Source: Millisia brevis NBRC 105863
GTDB taxonomy: Bacteria > Actinomycetota > Actinomycetes > Mycobacteriales > Mycobacteriaceae
NCBI RefSeq assembly: GCF_001552615.1
Contig: NZ_BCRN01000003.1
Location: 62,001-126,000 of the forward strand
Direction: 5' to 3'
DNA length: 64,000 nt
Position 1 is the stretch's first letter. Each line of letters opens with the position of its first letter. The position numbers were made by a program, and so were the translations under genes. Shown one piece after another: positions 37,718 to 45,976 of this stretch. The notes beneath the pieces were generated by a model. It was given only the letters and a program-made list of their open reading frames with translations, searched no databases and was not told the DNA's origin.

Positions 37718-39121
37718 GTGGCGCGGAAGAGCAATGAAGCGGGATCACCGAAGACCTCGCGACTGGCACGCGGGCGCAAGCTCGGCACCCTGGTGGTCGG
37801 TCAGGCGGTGCGGCGTGCGTCGATCAAGGCCGGCAGCACGATCCTGCCCGCCGACCGGACCGCGCGGTTGCTCGACGACGACGCCCAGCGCGCGGCGCAG
37901 CATCTGGTCCGTGTGCTCGGCGGCATGAAGGGCGCCGCGATGAAGATCGGCCAGATGCTCTCGCTGATCGACCTCGACGCGGTGGCGCCCGAGCGCCGCG
38001 ACGCCTTCCGGCAGAGTCTCGCCACCCTGCAGGCCGACGCCGAGCCGGTCGCCTTCGCCACGATGCGCCCGCAGATCGAGGGCGATCTCGGGATGACGGT
38101 CGAGGCGGCCTTCGCGACGTTCGACACCGAACCGATCGCGGCGGCGTCGATCGGCCAGGTGTACCGCGCGACGCTGCACGACGGGCGCACCGTCGCGGTC
38201 AAGGTGCAGTATCCGGGGATCGACGCCGCGGTCGAATCCGATCTGAAGATCCTGGCGATGCTGATGAAGTTCGGCAAGACGCTCGCGCCGACCATCTCGT
38301 CGCGGGAGGTGATCGACGAGATCGCCGACCAGCTCACCCGTGAACTCGACTACGCCGCCGAACAGCAGACCCAGCAGGAGCTTGCGGACTTCTACCGCGG
38401 CCACCCGTTCATCGTCATCCCGGCCACGGTTCCGGAGCGCTGCGGGCGCGTCACGCTGACCACGGAGTTCATCGACGGTGCGCCGCTGTCGAGTATCGAG
38501 GACGCCGACGCCGCCACCCGCGATCGGGTGGGCGAGATCATCTACCGCTTCTATCAAGGCGCGCTGTACCTCGACGCCGCGTTCAACGGCGATCCACATC
38601 CGGGCAATATCCGCCTGCTCGACGGCGGACGGGTCGCCTTCCTCGACTTCGGCATGTTCAAGACGATGGACCGCGATGCGGTGGACGCCGAGGTGGAACT
38701 GATCAACCTGGCCGCCGCGCGCGATGCGGAGGGCGTACTCAACCTGTTGCGCAGTTACGGTGTCGCGCGGGCCAATTCGACCGTCACCGCCGAGGAGTGT
38801 CTGTCCTATGTCGTCGACGCGGCCTGGTGGCATCTGGTCGACGACACGATCCGACTGCGCCCCTCGGATATCAGCAATGCGGTCACCTCGGCGATCTTTC
38901 CGACCTCCACCGGATTCCAGGCGTTGCGCCGCGAGAATCTGCCGCCCGAGCACATCTTCTCCCGCCGCCTGGACTTTCTGACCGCCGCCACCCTCGCCTC
39001 GATCGGCGCCTCCGGCAACTGGTTCGCGATCGATTCGGAGTGGGTGACCGGTGCGCCGCCGGCGACCGAGTTGGGTCGGCTCGACGCCGAGTGGCGGGCC
39101 GCGCGAGCGACCACCGACTGA
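37718..39121 (+). CDS. ABC1/UbiB-family atypical kinase
   Basis: 467 residues from GTG 37718 (in-frame GTG 37700 is possible). Contains the family's signatures: KxGQ in GAAMKIGQMLS, the Ala-rich loop IAAASIGQVYRA that replaces the Gly-rich loop, VAVKVQYPG, ELDYAAEQQ, NGDPHPGNI as catalytic loop and AFLDFGM as DFG. Members are ATPases linked to quinone or isoprenoid metabolism (UbiB, Coq8). No quinone genes are nearby. Divergent from the methyltransferase across 108 bp. Confidence 0.9.
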   Translation: MARKSNEAGSPKTSRLARGRKLGTLVVGQAVRRASIKAGSTILPADRTARLLDDDAQRAAQHLVRVLGGMKGAAMKIGQMLSLIDLDAVAPERRDAFRQSLATLQADAEPVAFATMRPQIEGDLGMTVEAAFATFDTEPIAAASIGQVYRATLHDGRTVAVKVQYPGIDAAVESDLKILAMLMKFGKTLAPTISSREVIDEIADQLTRELDYAAEQQTQQELADFYRGHPFIVIPATVPERCGRVTLTTEFIDGAPLSSIEDADAATRDRVGEIIYRFYQGALYLDAAFNGDPHPGNIRLLDGGRVAFLDFGMFKTMDRDAVDAEVELINLAAARDAEGVLNLLRSYGVARANSTVTAEECLSYVVDAAWWHLVDDTIRLRPSDISNAVTSAIFPTSTGFQALRRENLPPEHIFSRRLDFLTAATLASIGASGNWFAIDSEWVTGAPPATELGRLDAEWRAARATTD

Positions 39122-39218
39122 TCGCCCCTGCCAGCCCGCCCGGCCCCGACCGCACGCTCCGACCCGACGGCCCGGCCCGCCCGGATGCGGCGGGTCACTC
39201 TCCCGGGCGATGTGATCC

Positions 39219-39226
39219 AGAAACGT
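39219..39226. promoter_or_regulatory. Upstream partial copy of the LacI box
   Basis: AGAAACGT, the same eight bases as in the operator at 39341-39356, lies 124 bp further upstream in the 250-bp gap before the cupin gene. A second, looser site of the same repressor could allow looping. The rest of the gap has no ORF. Confidence 0.35.
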
Positions 39227-39340
39227 TACGACCCGATCCTGTCGACGTCCCGATTCGATCATTTCCGTTGCATTTCATGGTCGTTCCACGAACGTAAGAA
39301 CTGCGTCGGCGACCTGCCCGACCTTGCGAGGACCGCTACG

Positions 39341-39356
39341 GTAGAAACGTATCTAC
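39341..39356. promoter_or_regulatory. LacI-type operator before the cupin operon
   Basis: GTAGAAACGTATCTAC: 14 of 16 bases are palindromic around a central CG, the hallmark of LacI/GalR operators. It ends 15 bp before the cupin ATG, next to the AGGAGG site, so a bound repressor would block the start of transcription or elongation. A LacI gene is the fourth gene of this operon, and a matching site precedes nadV. Confidence 0.65.
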
Positions 39357-39371
39357 TCCAGGAGGCAGACA

Positions 39372-39830
39372 ATGACCGACTACGACCCCAGCCGCCCGGA
39401 AGCCCGTCGTTTTCCGCGCGTGATCGGCGACGAGGAGATCGCGGCGCTGCCCGTCCTGCCCTTCGCCCGCGGGATCGGCACCAATATCTTCCTGTCCCGC
39501 GAGCGCGACGACGCGCGCTTCTTCCGGCAGGGCATCCTGTACGCCGAGGCCGATCACGACCCGTACACCTGGGTCCAGCAGGACTTCGACGAGACGCACT
39601 ACGTGCTGACCGGATGGATTCGCGTGCGCGCGGTCGACGCCGACGATCGGGAGGTCGTCCTGGAGGCCGGGCCCGGCGAACATATCTACTGCACAGCAGG
39701 ATTCACCTACACCCTCGAGCCGCACGGCGTCCCCTACACCTTCTTCTGGACGTCGGGCCCCTCCCCCAGCGTCGGCGTCTGGGATGCCAGGGAGTACAGC
39801 GGGATGCTGACCGCCCTGCGCAACGCCTGA
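39372..39830 (+). CDS. Cupin-domain protein (EutQ/ureidoglycine hydrolase-like)
   Basis: 152 residues; ATG preceded by CCAGGAGG, one of the best ribosome sites in the window. Single cupin barrel: DFDETHYVLTGWIRVRAV (motif 1; a lone His, with Glu in DET) and LEAGPGEHIYCTAGFTYTL (motif 2), so the metal ligands may be incomplete. Such small cupins bind sugars, amino-alcohols or ureido compounds. First gene of a LacI-associated operon with a PNPOx-like flavoprotein and a GATase1-like protein. Substrate unknown. Confidence 0.75.
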   Translation: MTDYDPSRPEARRFPRVIGDEEIAALPVLPFARGIGTNIFLSRERDDARFFRQGILYAEADHDPYTWVQQDFDETHYVLTGWIRVRAVDADDREVVLEAGPGEHIYCTAGFTYTLEPHGVPYTFFWTSGPSPSVGVWDAREYSGMLTALRNA

Positions 39831-39885
39831 CCCGCCGATCCCGGCCACTCCCGCAGAACTCACCCCTTCCGGAAGGCAACTCGAC

Positions 39886-40434
39886 ATGCCCAAGCCCAAT
39901 CACCTCCAGGGAGAGAAGCGGTGGCGCTTCCTCGAGCGCGCGAAGACGATCCGCCTGGCCAGCCTGGACGCCGACGGCGGCGTCTACCTCTCGCCCCTGT
40001 GGTACGTGGTGCTCGACAAGAAGATCTACCTGCCGATGGACGCCGGCAGCCGACACGTCACCAATGCCCGCGACGACAAGCCGGTCTACGGGCTGGTCGA
40101 CGCCGGTGACGAGTACGCCACCGTCCACGGCGCCCGGATCGAGGGCCGGTTGACCGATGTCGCCGACCCCGCGCTGATCGAATCGCTGACCGCCGAGGTG
40201 ATGGACAAGTACTTCTACGGCGACACCCACCATCCCTATGCGCAGGCGTACACCGAATTCGGCGTCTTCGCCGGCCGGTCCTTCTCGGAGCTGTTGCCCA
40301 CCAAGATGATCGGCTGGGATATGCGGGAGGTCAGCGTCCCGGCGATGCCCGAGGCCCGCACCTTCCCGCCCGGCACCACCGACCGGCTGCTGCCGGAATC
40401 GGTCCGCGGCTCGGCGTCGGCGGTGACCGCGTGA
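39886..40434 (+). CDS. Pyridoxamine 5'-phosphate oxidase-like flavin-binding protein
   Basis: 182 residues. Split beta-barrel of the PNPOx-like group: IRLASLDADGGVYLSPLWYVV near the N-terminus, DAGSRHVTNARDDKPVYGLVD, and the EGRLTDVADPALIESL helix. The C-terminus is extended (MIGWDMREVSVPAMPEARTF). Such proteins use FMN or F420 and their substrates vary; true PNPOx activity is not supported because its C-terminal signature is absent. 55 bp after the cupin, and its stop overlaps the next start. Confidence 0.75.
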   Translation: MPKPNHLQGEKRWRFLERAKTIRLASLDADGGVYLSPLWYVVLDKKIYLPMDAGSRHVTNARDDKPVYGLVDAGDEYATVHGARIEGRLTDVADPALIESLTAEVMDKYFYGDTHHPYAQAYTEFGVFAGRSFSELLPTKMIGWDMREVSVPAMPEARTFPPGTTDRLLPESVRGSASAVTA

Positions 40435-41237
40435 GCTGCCCGTCGGTCCTGGTGGTCGGCGAATCCTGGATCAAGCACACGATCCACATGAAGGGGTTCG
40501 ACCAGTTCCACTCCACGGAGTACGAGGAGGGCGCGGGCGTCTTCCTCGACGGTCTGATCGCCTCGGGATTCGCGGTCGACTACATCCGCGGCCACGAGGT
40601 CTCCGCCCGGTTCCCCACCACGGCAGCCGAATTGGACGCCTACGACGTCGTGGTGATCTCCGATATCGGCTCGAATTCGTTCCTGCTCACCGACGAGGTC
40701 TTCCTGCGCTCGCAGCGGACGGTCAACCGGCTCGCACTGGTCGCCGACTACGTCGAACGCGGCGGCGGCCTGCTGATGATCGGCGGCTTCCTGTCCTTCA
40801 CCGGCATCGACGGCAAGGCCCGCTACGGGTCGAGCCCGATCGCCTCGGTCCTGCCGGTGGAAATGCTGCCCTACGACGACCGGGTGGAGGCACCCGAGGG
40901 GGTCGCGGTGACCGTCGGGGCGCCCGAGCACCCGACCGTCTCGGACGCGCCCGGCACCTGGCCCGACCTGCTGGGCTACAACCGGGTGATCACCAAGCCG
41001 GGCGCGGTCGAGGTCGCATCGGTCGGCCCGGACCCGCTGATCGCGGTGGCCGAGGTCGGCGCCGGGCGCTCGGCGGTGTTCACCTCGGATGTCGCGCCGC
41101 ATTGGGCTCCACCGGAGTTCATGGGGTGGGAGCACTATCACCGACTGTGGGCGGGGATCGTCGGGTGGACCGCCGGCCGCGGGGCGGGATCGCACGGTCG
41201 CGCCGACACGGTCGAGACGGCCGCTGCATTGCCGTGA
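40431..41237 (+). CDS. Putative glutamine amidotransferase-like protein (GATase1_like, ThuA-type fold)
   Basis: 268 residues from GTG 40431, overlapping the previous stop (GTGA). SVLVVGESWIKHTIHMKGFD at the N-terminus and YVERGGGLLMIGGFLSFTG in the middle match the PF07090-like GATase1 family, usually found in sugar or polyol catabolic loci. The classic Cys-His-Glu triad is not obvious: no Cys sits at the nucleophile elbow (MIGGFLSF), so it may not hydrolyse glutamine. Function inferred only from neighbours. Confidence 0.75.
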   Translation: MSCPSVLVVGESWIKHTIHMKGFDQFHSTEYEEGAGVFLDGLIASGFAVDYIRGHEVSARFPTTAAELDAYDVVVISDIGSNSFLLTDEVFLRSQRTVNRLALVADYVERGGGLLMIGGFLSFTGIDGKARYGSSPIASVLPVEMLPYDDRVEAPEGVAVTVGAPEHPTVSDAPGTWPDLLGYNRVITKPGAVEVASVGPDPLIAVAEVGAGRSAVFTSDVAPHWAPPEFMGWEHYHRLWAGIVGWTAGRGAGSHGRADTVETAAALP

Positions 41238-41251
41238 CCGGACCGTACGGT

Positions 41252-41305
41252 GTCCTCACGAGCGCCGCTGTCCCGACGGGCGCCGGTGTCCTGACGAGAG
41301 CAGCG
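41252..41305 (+). repeat. Three 18-bp imperfect tandem repeats ahead of the lacI-type gene
   Basis: Units at 41252-41269, 41270-41287 and 41288-41305 share the pattern GTCC-ACG-GCGCC. They fill most of the 118-bp gap between the GATase1-like gene and the regulator. No ribosome site or gene in them; an upstream 10-bp palindrome ACCGTACGGT is at 41242-41251. Confidence 0.6.
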
Positions 41306-41355
41306 AGCACACGCGGGCGACCGACCGGCTCCCCGCGGAGCGAGGGAGGTTCGGC

Positions 41356-42414
41356 GTGACCGACGAACAGCCGCGGCGGACGTGGGCGACGATGAAGGAC
41401 GTCGCACGCCACGCGGGCGTCTCGTTGTCGACGGTCAGCTACGTCCTCAACGACTCCGGCCCGGTGGCCGCGCCCAGGCGCGAACGGGTGCTCGAGGCGG
41501 TCCGAGTGCTCGGCTATACCCCGAACGAGGCCGGGCGCTCGCTGAAGCGCCGCGCGATGTCGACCGTCGGCATGGTGGTCCCGGAGCTGTCCAATCCCTA
41601 CTTCGCCCTCGTCGTCGAGGGTGTGGAGCGGGCGGCGTCCGGCCGGGACGCCCTGCTGGTGCTGTGCGCCCCCGAAGCCGAGGGGGCGACCGGATCGGCC
41701 GAGACCGTCGCCCGTCTGCTGCGCAGCCGACGACTGAGCGGCGTTGTCTACATCACCGGCACCACAACAGATCCCGAGGCGGTGGCGTCGCTGACCTCGC
41801 TGGGCCCGGTCGTGCTGGTCGACGAGCAGTTGCCCGCGTTGAACCTGCCGGCGGTGGTGTCCGACAACCGCAAGGGCGCGCGGGAGATGGCCGCCCACGT
41901 CCTCGCCCGCGGCCATACCCGCGTCGCGGTGATCGGTGGACCGTCCAACCTGTGGACGGCCCAGCAGCGGCTGGCCGGCTATCGAGACGCCTTCGCCGCC
42001 GCGGGCCTCGATCCGCAGCGGGTGCCGGTCCTCGAGGGCGACTACCGAGAGCGGTCGGGCTCGGTACTGGCCCGCAAACTGCTGGACGTTCCCGCCGATC
42101 GGCGTCCCACCGTGTTGATCTGCGCCAACGACCTCATGGCGATCGGCGCCCTCGACTACGCCCGCAATGTGGGCCTGACCGTCCCCGACGATCTCGGGGT
42201 GGTCGGCTTCGACGACCTGCCGTTCAGCCGGGTGCTCACCCCGCGGCTGACCACCGTCCGGCAACCGGCACACGACCTCGGCCGCCGCGCCGGCGAGCTG
42301 CTCTTTGCCGCGATCGACGGCGGATCGACCGGCAACGGAATCATGGAAACGGTTCCACCACTGGACACCGAGGTCCAGATTCGCGATTCGGTGGGCGCAC
42401 CGCCTCCGGTATAA
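41356..42414 (+). CDS. LacI-family transcriptional regulator
   Basis: 352 residues from GTG 41356, behind GGGAGG. N-terminal LacI helix-turn-helix and hinge: TMKDVARHAGVSLSTVSYVL and NEAGRSLKRRAMSTVGMVVP. The periplasmic-binding-like effector domain has NPYFALVVEGVERAAS, RGHTRVAVIGGP, LICANDLMAIGAL and DDLGVVGFDDLPFSRVLTP. Fourth gene of the cupin set and 210 bp before nadV. Operator-like sites of LacI form precede both transcription units, so it likely represses both. Effector unknown (a sugar, nucleoside or ribosyl compound would be usual). Confidence 0.92.
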   Translation: MTDEQPRRTWATMKDVARHAGVSLSTVSYVLNDSGPVAAPRRERVLEAVRVLGYTPNEAGRSLKRRAMSTVGMVVPELSNPYFALVVEGVERAASGRDALLVLCAPEAEGATGSAETVARLLRSRRLSGVVYITGTTTDPEAVASLTSLGPVVLVDEQLPALNLPAVVSDNRKGAREMAAHVLARGHTRVAVIGGPSNLWTAQQRLAGYRDAFAAAGLDPQRVPVLEGDYRERSGSVLARKLLDVPADRRPTVLICANDLMAIGALDYARNVGLTVPDDLGVVGFDDLPFSRVLTPRLTTVRQPAHDLGRRAGELLFAAIDGGSTGNGIMETVPPLDTEVQIRDSVGAPPPV

Positions 42415-42499
42415 ACCGCCGTCGAGATATGTAGAAATACCTGGATCTATCCGTAACAGGAGCTTAACCCCCTCAGCGGATGCGACGGCGCATTCACGA

Positions 42500-42515
42500 A
42501 TAGAATCGTTTCTGT
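42500..42515. promoter_or_regulatory. LacI-type operator before nadV
   Basis: ATAGAATCGTTTCTGT matches the cupin-operon site GTAGAAACGTATCTAC at 12 of 16 positions and shares the core TAGAA-CGT-TCT with the central CG. Extended outward by two bases (42498-42517) it is palindromic at 16 of 20 positions. It lies 110 bp before the nadV ATG. A further half-site, GTAGAA, is at 42431-42436. Confidence 0.6.
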
Positions 42516-42624
42516 TCACAGTGGCACGTCGGGTGCCCTGATCGCCCGAACTCTCGGTGCACACTCCCCGAACTCATCTCCGGCCCTTGCGGGAACGACT
42601 CAATCTGGAGCGAAAGGTCGATCA

Positions 42625-44088
42625 ATGCCAGGCTTCGACAACCTGATCATCAACACCGACAACTACAAGCACTGCCACTACCCGCTCTACCCGGCCGGAA
42701 CCGAATACGTCTCGAGCTACATCGAATCCCGCGGCGGCGCCTATCCGTCGACGATGTTCGTCGGCCTGCAGGCGTTCATCCGCGAGTACCTGATGCGCCC
42801 GATCACCCTCGAGGACATCGACGAGGCCGAGTACCTGATGCGCGAGCAGGGCATGCACTTCAACCGCGAGAACTGGATGGGCGTGCTCAACGAGTACGGC
42901 GGCTACCTGCCCGTCGAGATCGAGGCGGTCCCCGAGGGCAGCATCGTCGCCCCGCACAACGTTCTGGTCCAGGTGATCAACACCGACCCGAAGTACTTCT
43001 GGGCCACCAGCTTCTTCGAAACCGCCCTACTGCGGGCGGTGTGGTATCCGGCGACCGTCGGCGCGATCAGCTGGCTGTCGAAGCAGGTCATCCGCGCCGC
43101 GCTGGAGAAGACCGCGGATTCCACCGCCGGACTGCGCTTTTCGTTGCACGACTATGGCGCCCGCGGCGTTTCCTCGCAGGAGTCCGCCGCCCTCGGCGGC
43201 CTCGCCCACCTGGTGAACTTCAACCAGTCCGATACCGTGCCGGGCATCATCGCGGCCAAGAAGTGGTACAACGCGGTCGCCCCGTCGAACTCCGGACCGA
43301 ACGCCGAGCACGCCGCGTTCACCGCCTGGGGTCGCGACCACGAGGTCGACGCGATCCGCCATATGCTCGAGGTCTACAAGGACGCCGGCGTCGCGTTGGT
43401 CCTCACCGACAGCTACGACCACGAGAACTGCATCAAGAACATCCTCGGCGGCGAGCTCAAGGAGATGGTCGAGAACTTCCCCGGCCTCGTCGGCGCCCGC
43501 CCCGACTCCGGCGACGTCGTCCAGGTGACCGCCGATACGACCGAGTGGCTGATGGACATCTTCGGCTACACCGTGAATGGCAAGGGCTACAAGGTTCTTC
43601 CGCCGTTCATCCGCGTCGTCCAGGGCGATGGCGTCACCTTCGACTCGCTGCCGCTGGTCTACGCCGAACTCGAACGGCGCGGCTTCTCGGCGGAGAACGC
43701 GATCTTCGGGATGGGCGGCGGGCTGCTGCAGCACGTCAACCGGGACACGATGAACTTCGCGATGAAGGCGAACGCAGTCCGGGTCAACGGCGAATGGCGC
43801 GAGGTGCGCAAGGCGCCGACCGGGGCGGCGTTCAAGCACTCGAAGGCCGGACGGCTCGCGCTGATCAAGGTGGACGGCGAATTCCGCACGGTGCCGCTCG
43901 AATCGGTGGCACCCGAGGAGAACCTGCTCACCCCGGTCTTCCGCAACGGGCAACTGCTCAAGAAGTGGGATTTCGCCGAACTGATCGCCGCGAGCGAGTC
44001 CGAAGTACCCGAGCACTACTACCTCTCGCACCTGCAGCCGATGCTCGACTCGTTTGCCGATTCGAGTGCGGGGACCGCCGCCGCCTGA
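42625..44088 (+). CDS. nadV: Nicotinamide phosphoribosyltransferase
   Basis: 487 residues; ATG behind GGAGCGAAAGG. Full-length NAMPT/NadV: NTDNYKHCHYPLYPAGTEYV at the N-terminus, HDYGARGVSSQESAALGG, the phosphorylated catalytic His in NAEHAAFTAWGRDHE (~231), VGARPDSGDVV (PRPP-binding Arg and Asp, ~290) and AIFGMGGGLLQHVNRDTMNF. Makes NMN from nicotinamide and PRPP, bypassing deamidation by PncA. Such genes are patchy in bacteria and frequent on phages. Followed by a HAD phosphatase and a PRPP synthase that could feed it. Probably regulated by the adjacent LacI protein. Confidence 0.95.
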   Translation: MPGFDNLIINTDNYKHCHYPLYPAGTEYVSSYIESRGGAYPSTMFVGLQAFIREYLMRPITLEDIDEAEYLMREQGMHFNRENWMGVLNEYGGYLPVEIEAVPEGSIVAPHNVLVQVINTDPKYFWATSFFETALLRAVWYPATVGAISWLSKQVIRAALEKTADSTAGLRFSLHDYGARGVSSQESAALGGLAHLVNFNQSDTVPGIIAAKKWYNAVAPSNSGPNAEHAAFTAWGRDHEVDAIRHMLEVYKDAGVALVLTDSYDHENCIKNILGGELKEMVENFPGLVGARPDSGDVVQVTADTTEWLMDIFGYTVNGKGYKVLPPFIRVVQGDGVTFDSLPLVYAELERRGFSAENAIFGMGGGLLQHVNRDTMNFAMKANAVRVNGEWREVRKAPTGAAFKHSKAGRLALIKVDGEFRTVPLESVAPEENLLTPVFRNGQLLKKWDFAELIAASESEVPEHYYLSHLQPMLDSFADSSAGTAAA

Positions 44089-44162
44089 TCCCCTGCCCGA
44101 CGCTCCCCCGGCCCCTGCCGGCCGTCGACCGGCAGGGGCACCATCATCCCGAAAGGCCTTTC

Positions 44163-44846
44163 GTGGAAGCACATCACGCCCTGCACGTCTTCGATATGGA
44201 CGGGACGTTGCTCACCGGTTCCGCATCCCTGGAGTTGTCCCGGCGCGCCGGGTCCCTCGATGTCGTCGAGGAGATGGAGGAACGCTGGGCGCGCGGCGAG
44301 ATCGGGCATGTCGAGTTCTACGAGATGTTGCTGCCGCTGTGGGCCGATCTGACCGAGGCGGACGTGCGCGCCACCTTCGACGAGTCACCGTGGCTCGACG
44401 GGGTCGGCGAGGTCTTCCGGGATATCCGGGATCGGGGTGAGCACGCGATCGTGATCTCGCTGTCGCCGCAGTTCTTCGTCGATCTGCTGCTCGACCTCGG
44501 CCTCGGGGCCGGGCACGGGGCGCGCGTGCACCCCCGCTCGCCCCTGGACCCGGCGGATGTCCTGACCCCGCAGGCCAAGATCGAGATCGTCGACCGAACG
44601 GCGCAGCGGCACGGCATCGCCGGCGATCGGATCGTCGCCTACGGCGATTCGGCCTCGGACGTGCCGCTGTTCCGCCGACTGCCGAAGACGGTGGCCGTCA
44701 ACGGCTCTCCGGCGGTGCGCGGCCTGGCCCGGTGCCACTACGACGGCGGCGATCTGCGCGGCGCCTACCGGATGGGCCGCGAACTGCTCGACGGCGTGGC
44801 GCCGGTCGCCGAGGTCGGCCTCGACCGCCCCGAATACCGGCGGTAG
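44163..44846 (+). CDS. HAD-superfamily phosphatase, SerB-like
   Basis: 227 residues from GTG 44163, following GAAAGG. Motif I FDMDGTLLTGS, motif II VISLSPQF, Lys in TPQAKIEIVD, motif IV AYGDSASDVPLF: a complete HAD subclass IB set, as in phosphoserine phosphatase. Between nadV and prs it may act on a nucleotide, on NMN, or on a ribosyl phosphate, but serine phosphate cannot be excluded. 74 bp after nadV, 4 bp before prs. Confidence 0.85.
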   Translation: MEAHHALHVFDMDGTLLTGSASLELSRRAGSLDVVEEMEERWARGEIGHVEFYEMLLPLWADLTEADVRATFDESPWLDGVGEVFRDIRDRGEHAIVISLSPQFFVDLLLDLGLGAGHGARVHPRSPLDPADVLTPQAKIEIVDRTAQRHGIAGDRIVAYGDSASDVPLFRRLPKTVAVNGSPAVRGLARCHYDGGDLRGAYRMGRELLDGVAPVAEVGLDRPEYRR

Positions 44847-44850
44847 CGCC

Positions 44851-45888
44851 ATGTCGATATCGACCACGATGACGACCGCGACCCTCGACGTCGCCGCCGA
44901 GAACAGCGCGCACAGCGGGCATCGGATCATGGTCTTCGCCGGCCGGGCGACCCCCGAGTTGGCGGCGGAGATCGGCCGGCAGCTCGGCACCGGGCTGAGC
45001 CCGGTCACCCTGAGGACCTTCTCCGCCGGCGAGGTCTACTGCCGCTACGACGAATCGATTCGTGGGGCGGACGTCTTTCTGGTGCAGTCGATCTGCGCAA
45101 ACCCGCGCACCGGGGTCAACACCAACGACGCGCTGATGGAGCTGTTGGTGATGATCGACGCCGCCCGCGGGGCCAGCGCCCGGCACATCACCGCGGTCAC
45201 CCCCTGGCTCGGCTACTCGCGCCAGGACAAGAAGAGCGCCTCGCGCGAACCGATCTCGGCGCGACTGGTCGCCCGCATCCTCGAATCCGCGGGCGCGGAT
45301 CGGGTGCTGGCGATGGACCTGCACGCCGGTCAGATCCAGGGCATGTTCGCCGTTCCCCTCGATCACATGACCGCGACGATCGCCCTAGCCCAATACGTTC
45401 GGGATCTGCGCCTGACCGGGGACCTCGTCGTCGTGGCCCCGGACGTCGGTCGGGTGAAGCACTCCAAGAGCTTCGCCGGCCGGATCGGCGCGACGTTGGC
45501 GATCCTCGACAAGGAGCGACCGGTCCAACAGGTCGCCGAGATCGGGCACGTGATCGGGGATGTGGCGGGGCGCACCGCGATCATCGTCGACGACATCGTC
45601 GATACGGCGGGGACGCTGGCGGCCGCGTGCCGCGCGGTAGCGGCGGCCGGGGCCACCGGCATCTACGCCTTGGCCACGCACGGGGTGCTCTCCGGCGGCG
45701 CCTTCGCCACCCTCGCCGATGCGCCGCTGGAGCGGTTGGTGGTCACCGACACGATCCCGCTGCCCGCGGACGCGCCCGACTGGGTGCACGTCGTCTCCTG
45801 CGCCGGCGTGCTCACCGACACGATCTCCCGGATCTACACCCGCGGCTCGGTCAGCGCGGTCTTCGGCGGCAAGAACAACGCCTTCTGA
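44851..45888 (+). CDS. prs: Ribose-phosphate pyrophosphokinase, accessory paralogue
   Basis: 345 residues. PRPP synthase fold: MVFAGRATPELAAEIGRQLG at the N-terminus, WLGYSRQDKKSASREPISARL, MDLHAGQIQGMF, and the PRPP loop IIVDDIVDTAGTLAAA. The usual flexible loop APDxGGVxRA is changed to APDVGRVKHSKSFAGRI, so this is a divergent form, not the housekeeping Prs normally next to glmU. It would supply PRPP to NadV. Four bp from the HAD gene, so certainly co-transcribed. Confidence 0.9.
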   Translation: MSISTTMTTATLDVAAENSAHSGHRIMVFAGRATPELAAEIGRQLGTGLSPVTLRTFSAGEVYCRYDESIRGADVFLVQSICANPRTGVNTNDALMELLVMIDAARGASARHITAVTPWLGYSRQDKKSASREPISARLVARILESAGADRVLAMDLHAGQIQGMFAVPLDHMTATIALAQYVRDLRLTGDLVVVAPDVGRVKHSKSFAGRIGATLAILDKERPVQQVAEIGHVIGDVAGRTAIIVDDIVDTAGTLAAACRAVAAAGATGIYALATHGVLSGGAFATLADAPLERLVVTDTIPLPADAPDWVHVVSCAGVLTDTISRIYTRGSVSAVFGGKNNAF

Positions 45889-45976
45889 TCCGCTCCCCCT
45901 CCCCCGGCCCCCCGAGCCCCCGAGCCCCGGCCCCCCGGCACCGTTCGGCGCGAAAGCGGCCGACACGAAAGGAATC

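Noticed and set aside
42625-45888. nadV-prs as part of a prophage
   Set aside because: No integrase, capsid, terminase or attachment-site repeats nearby; codon use fits the chromosome.
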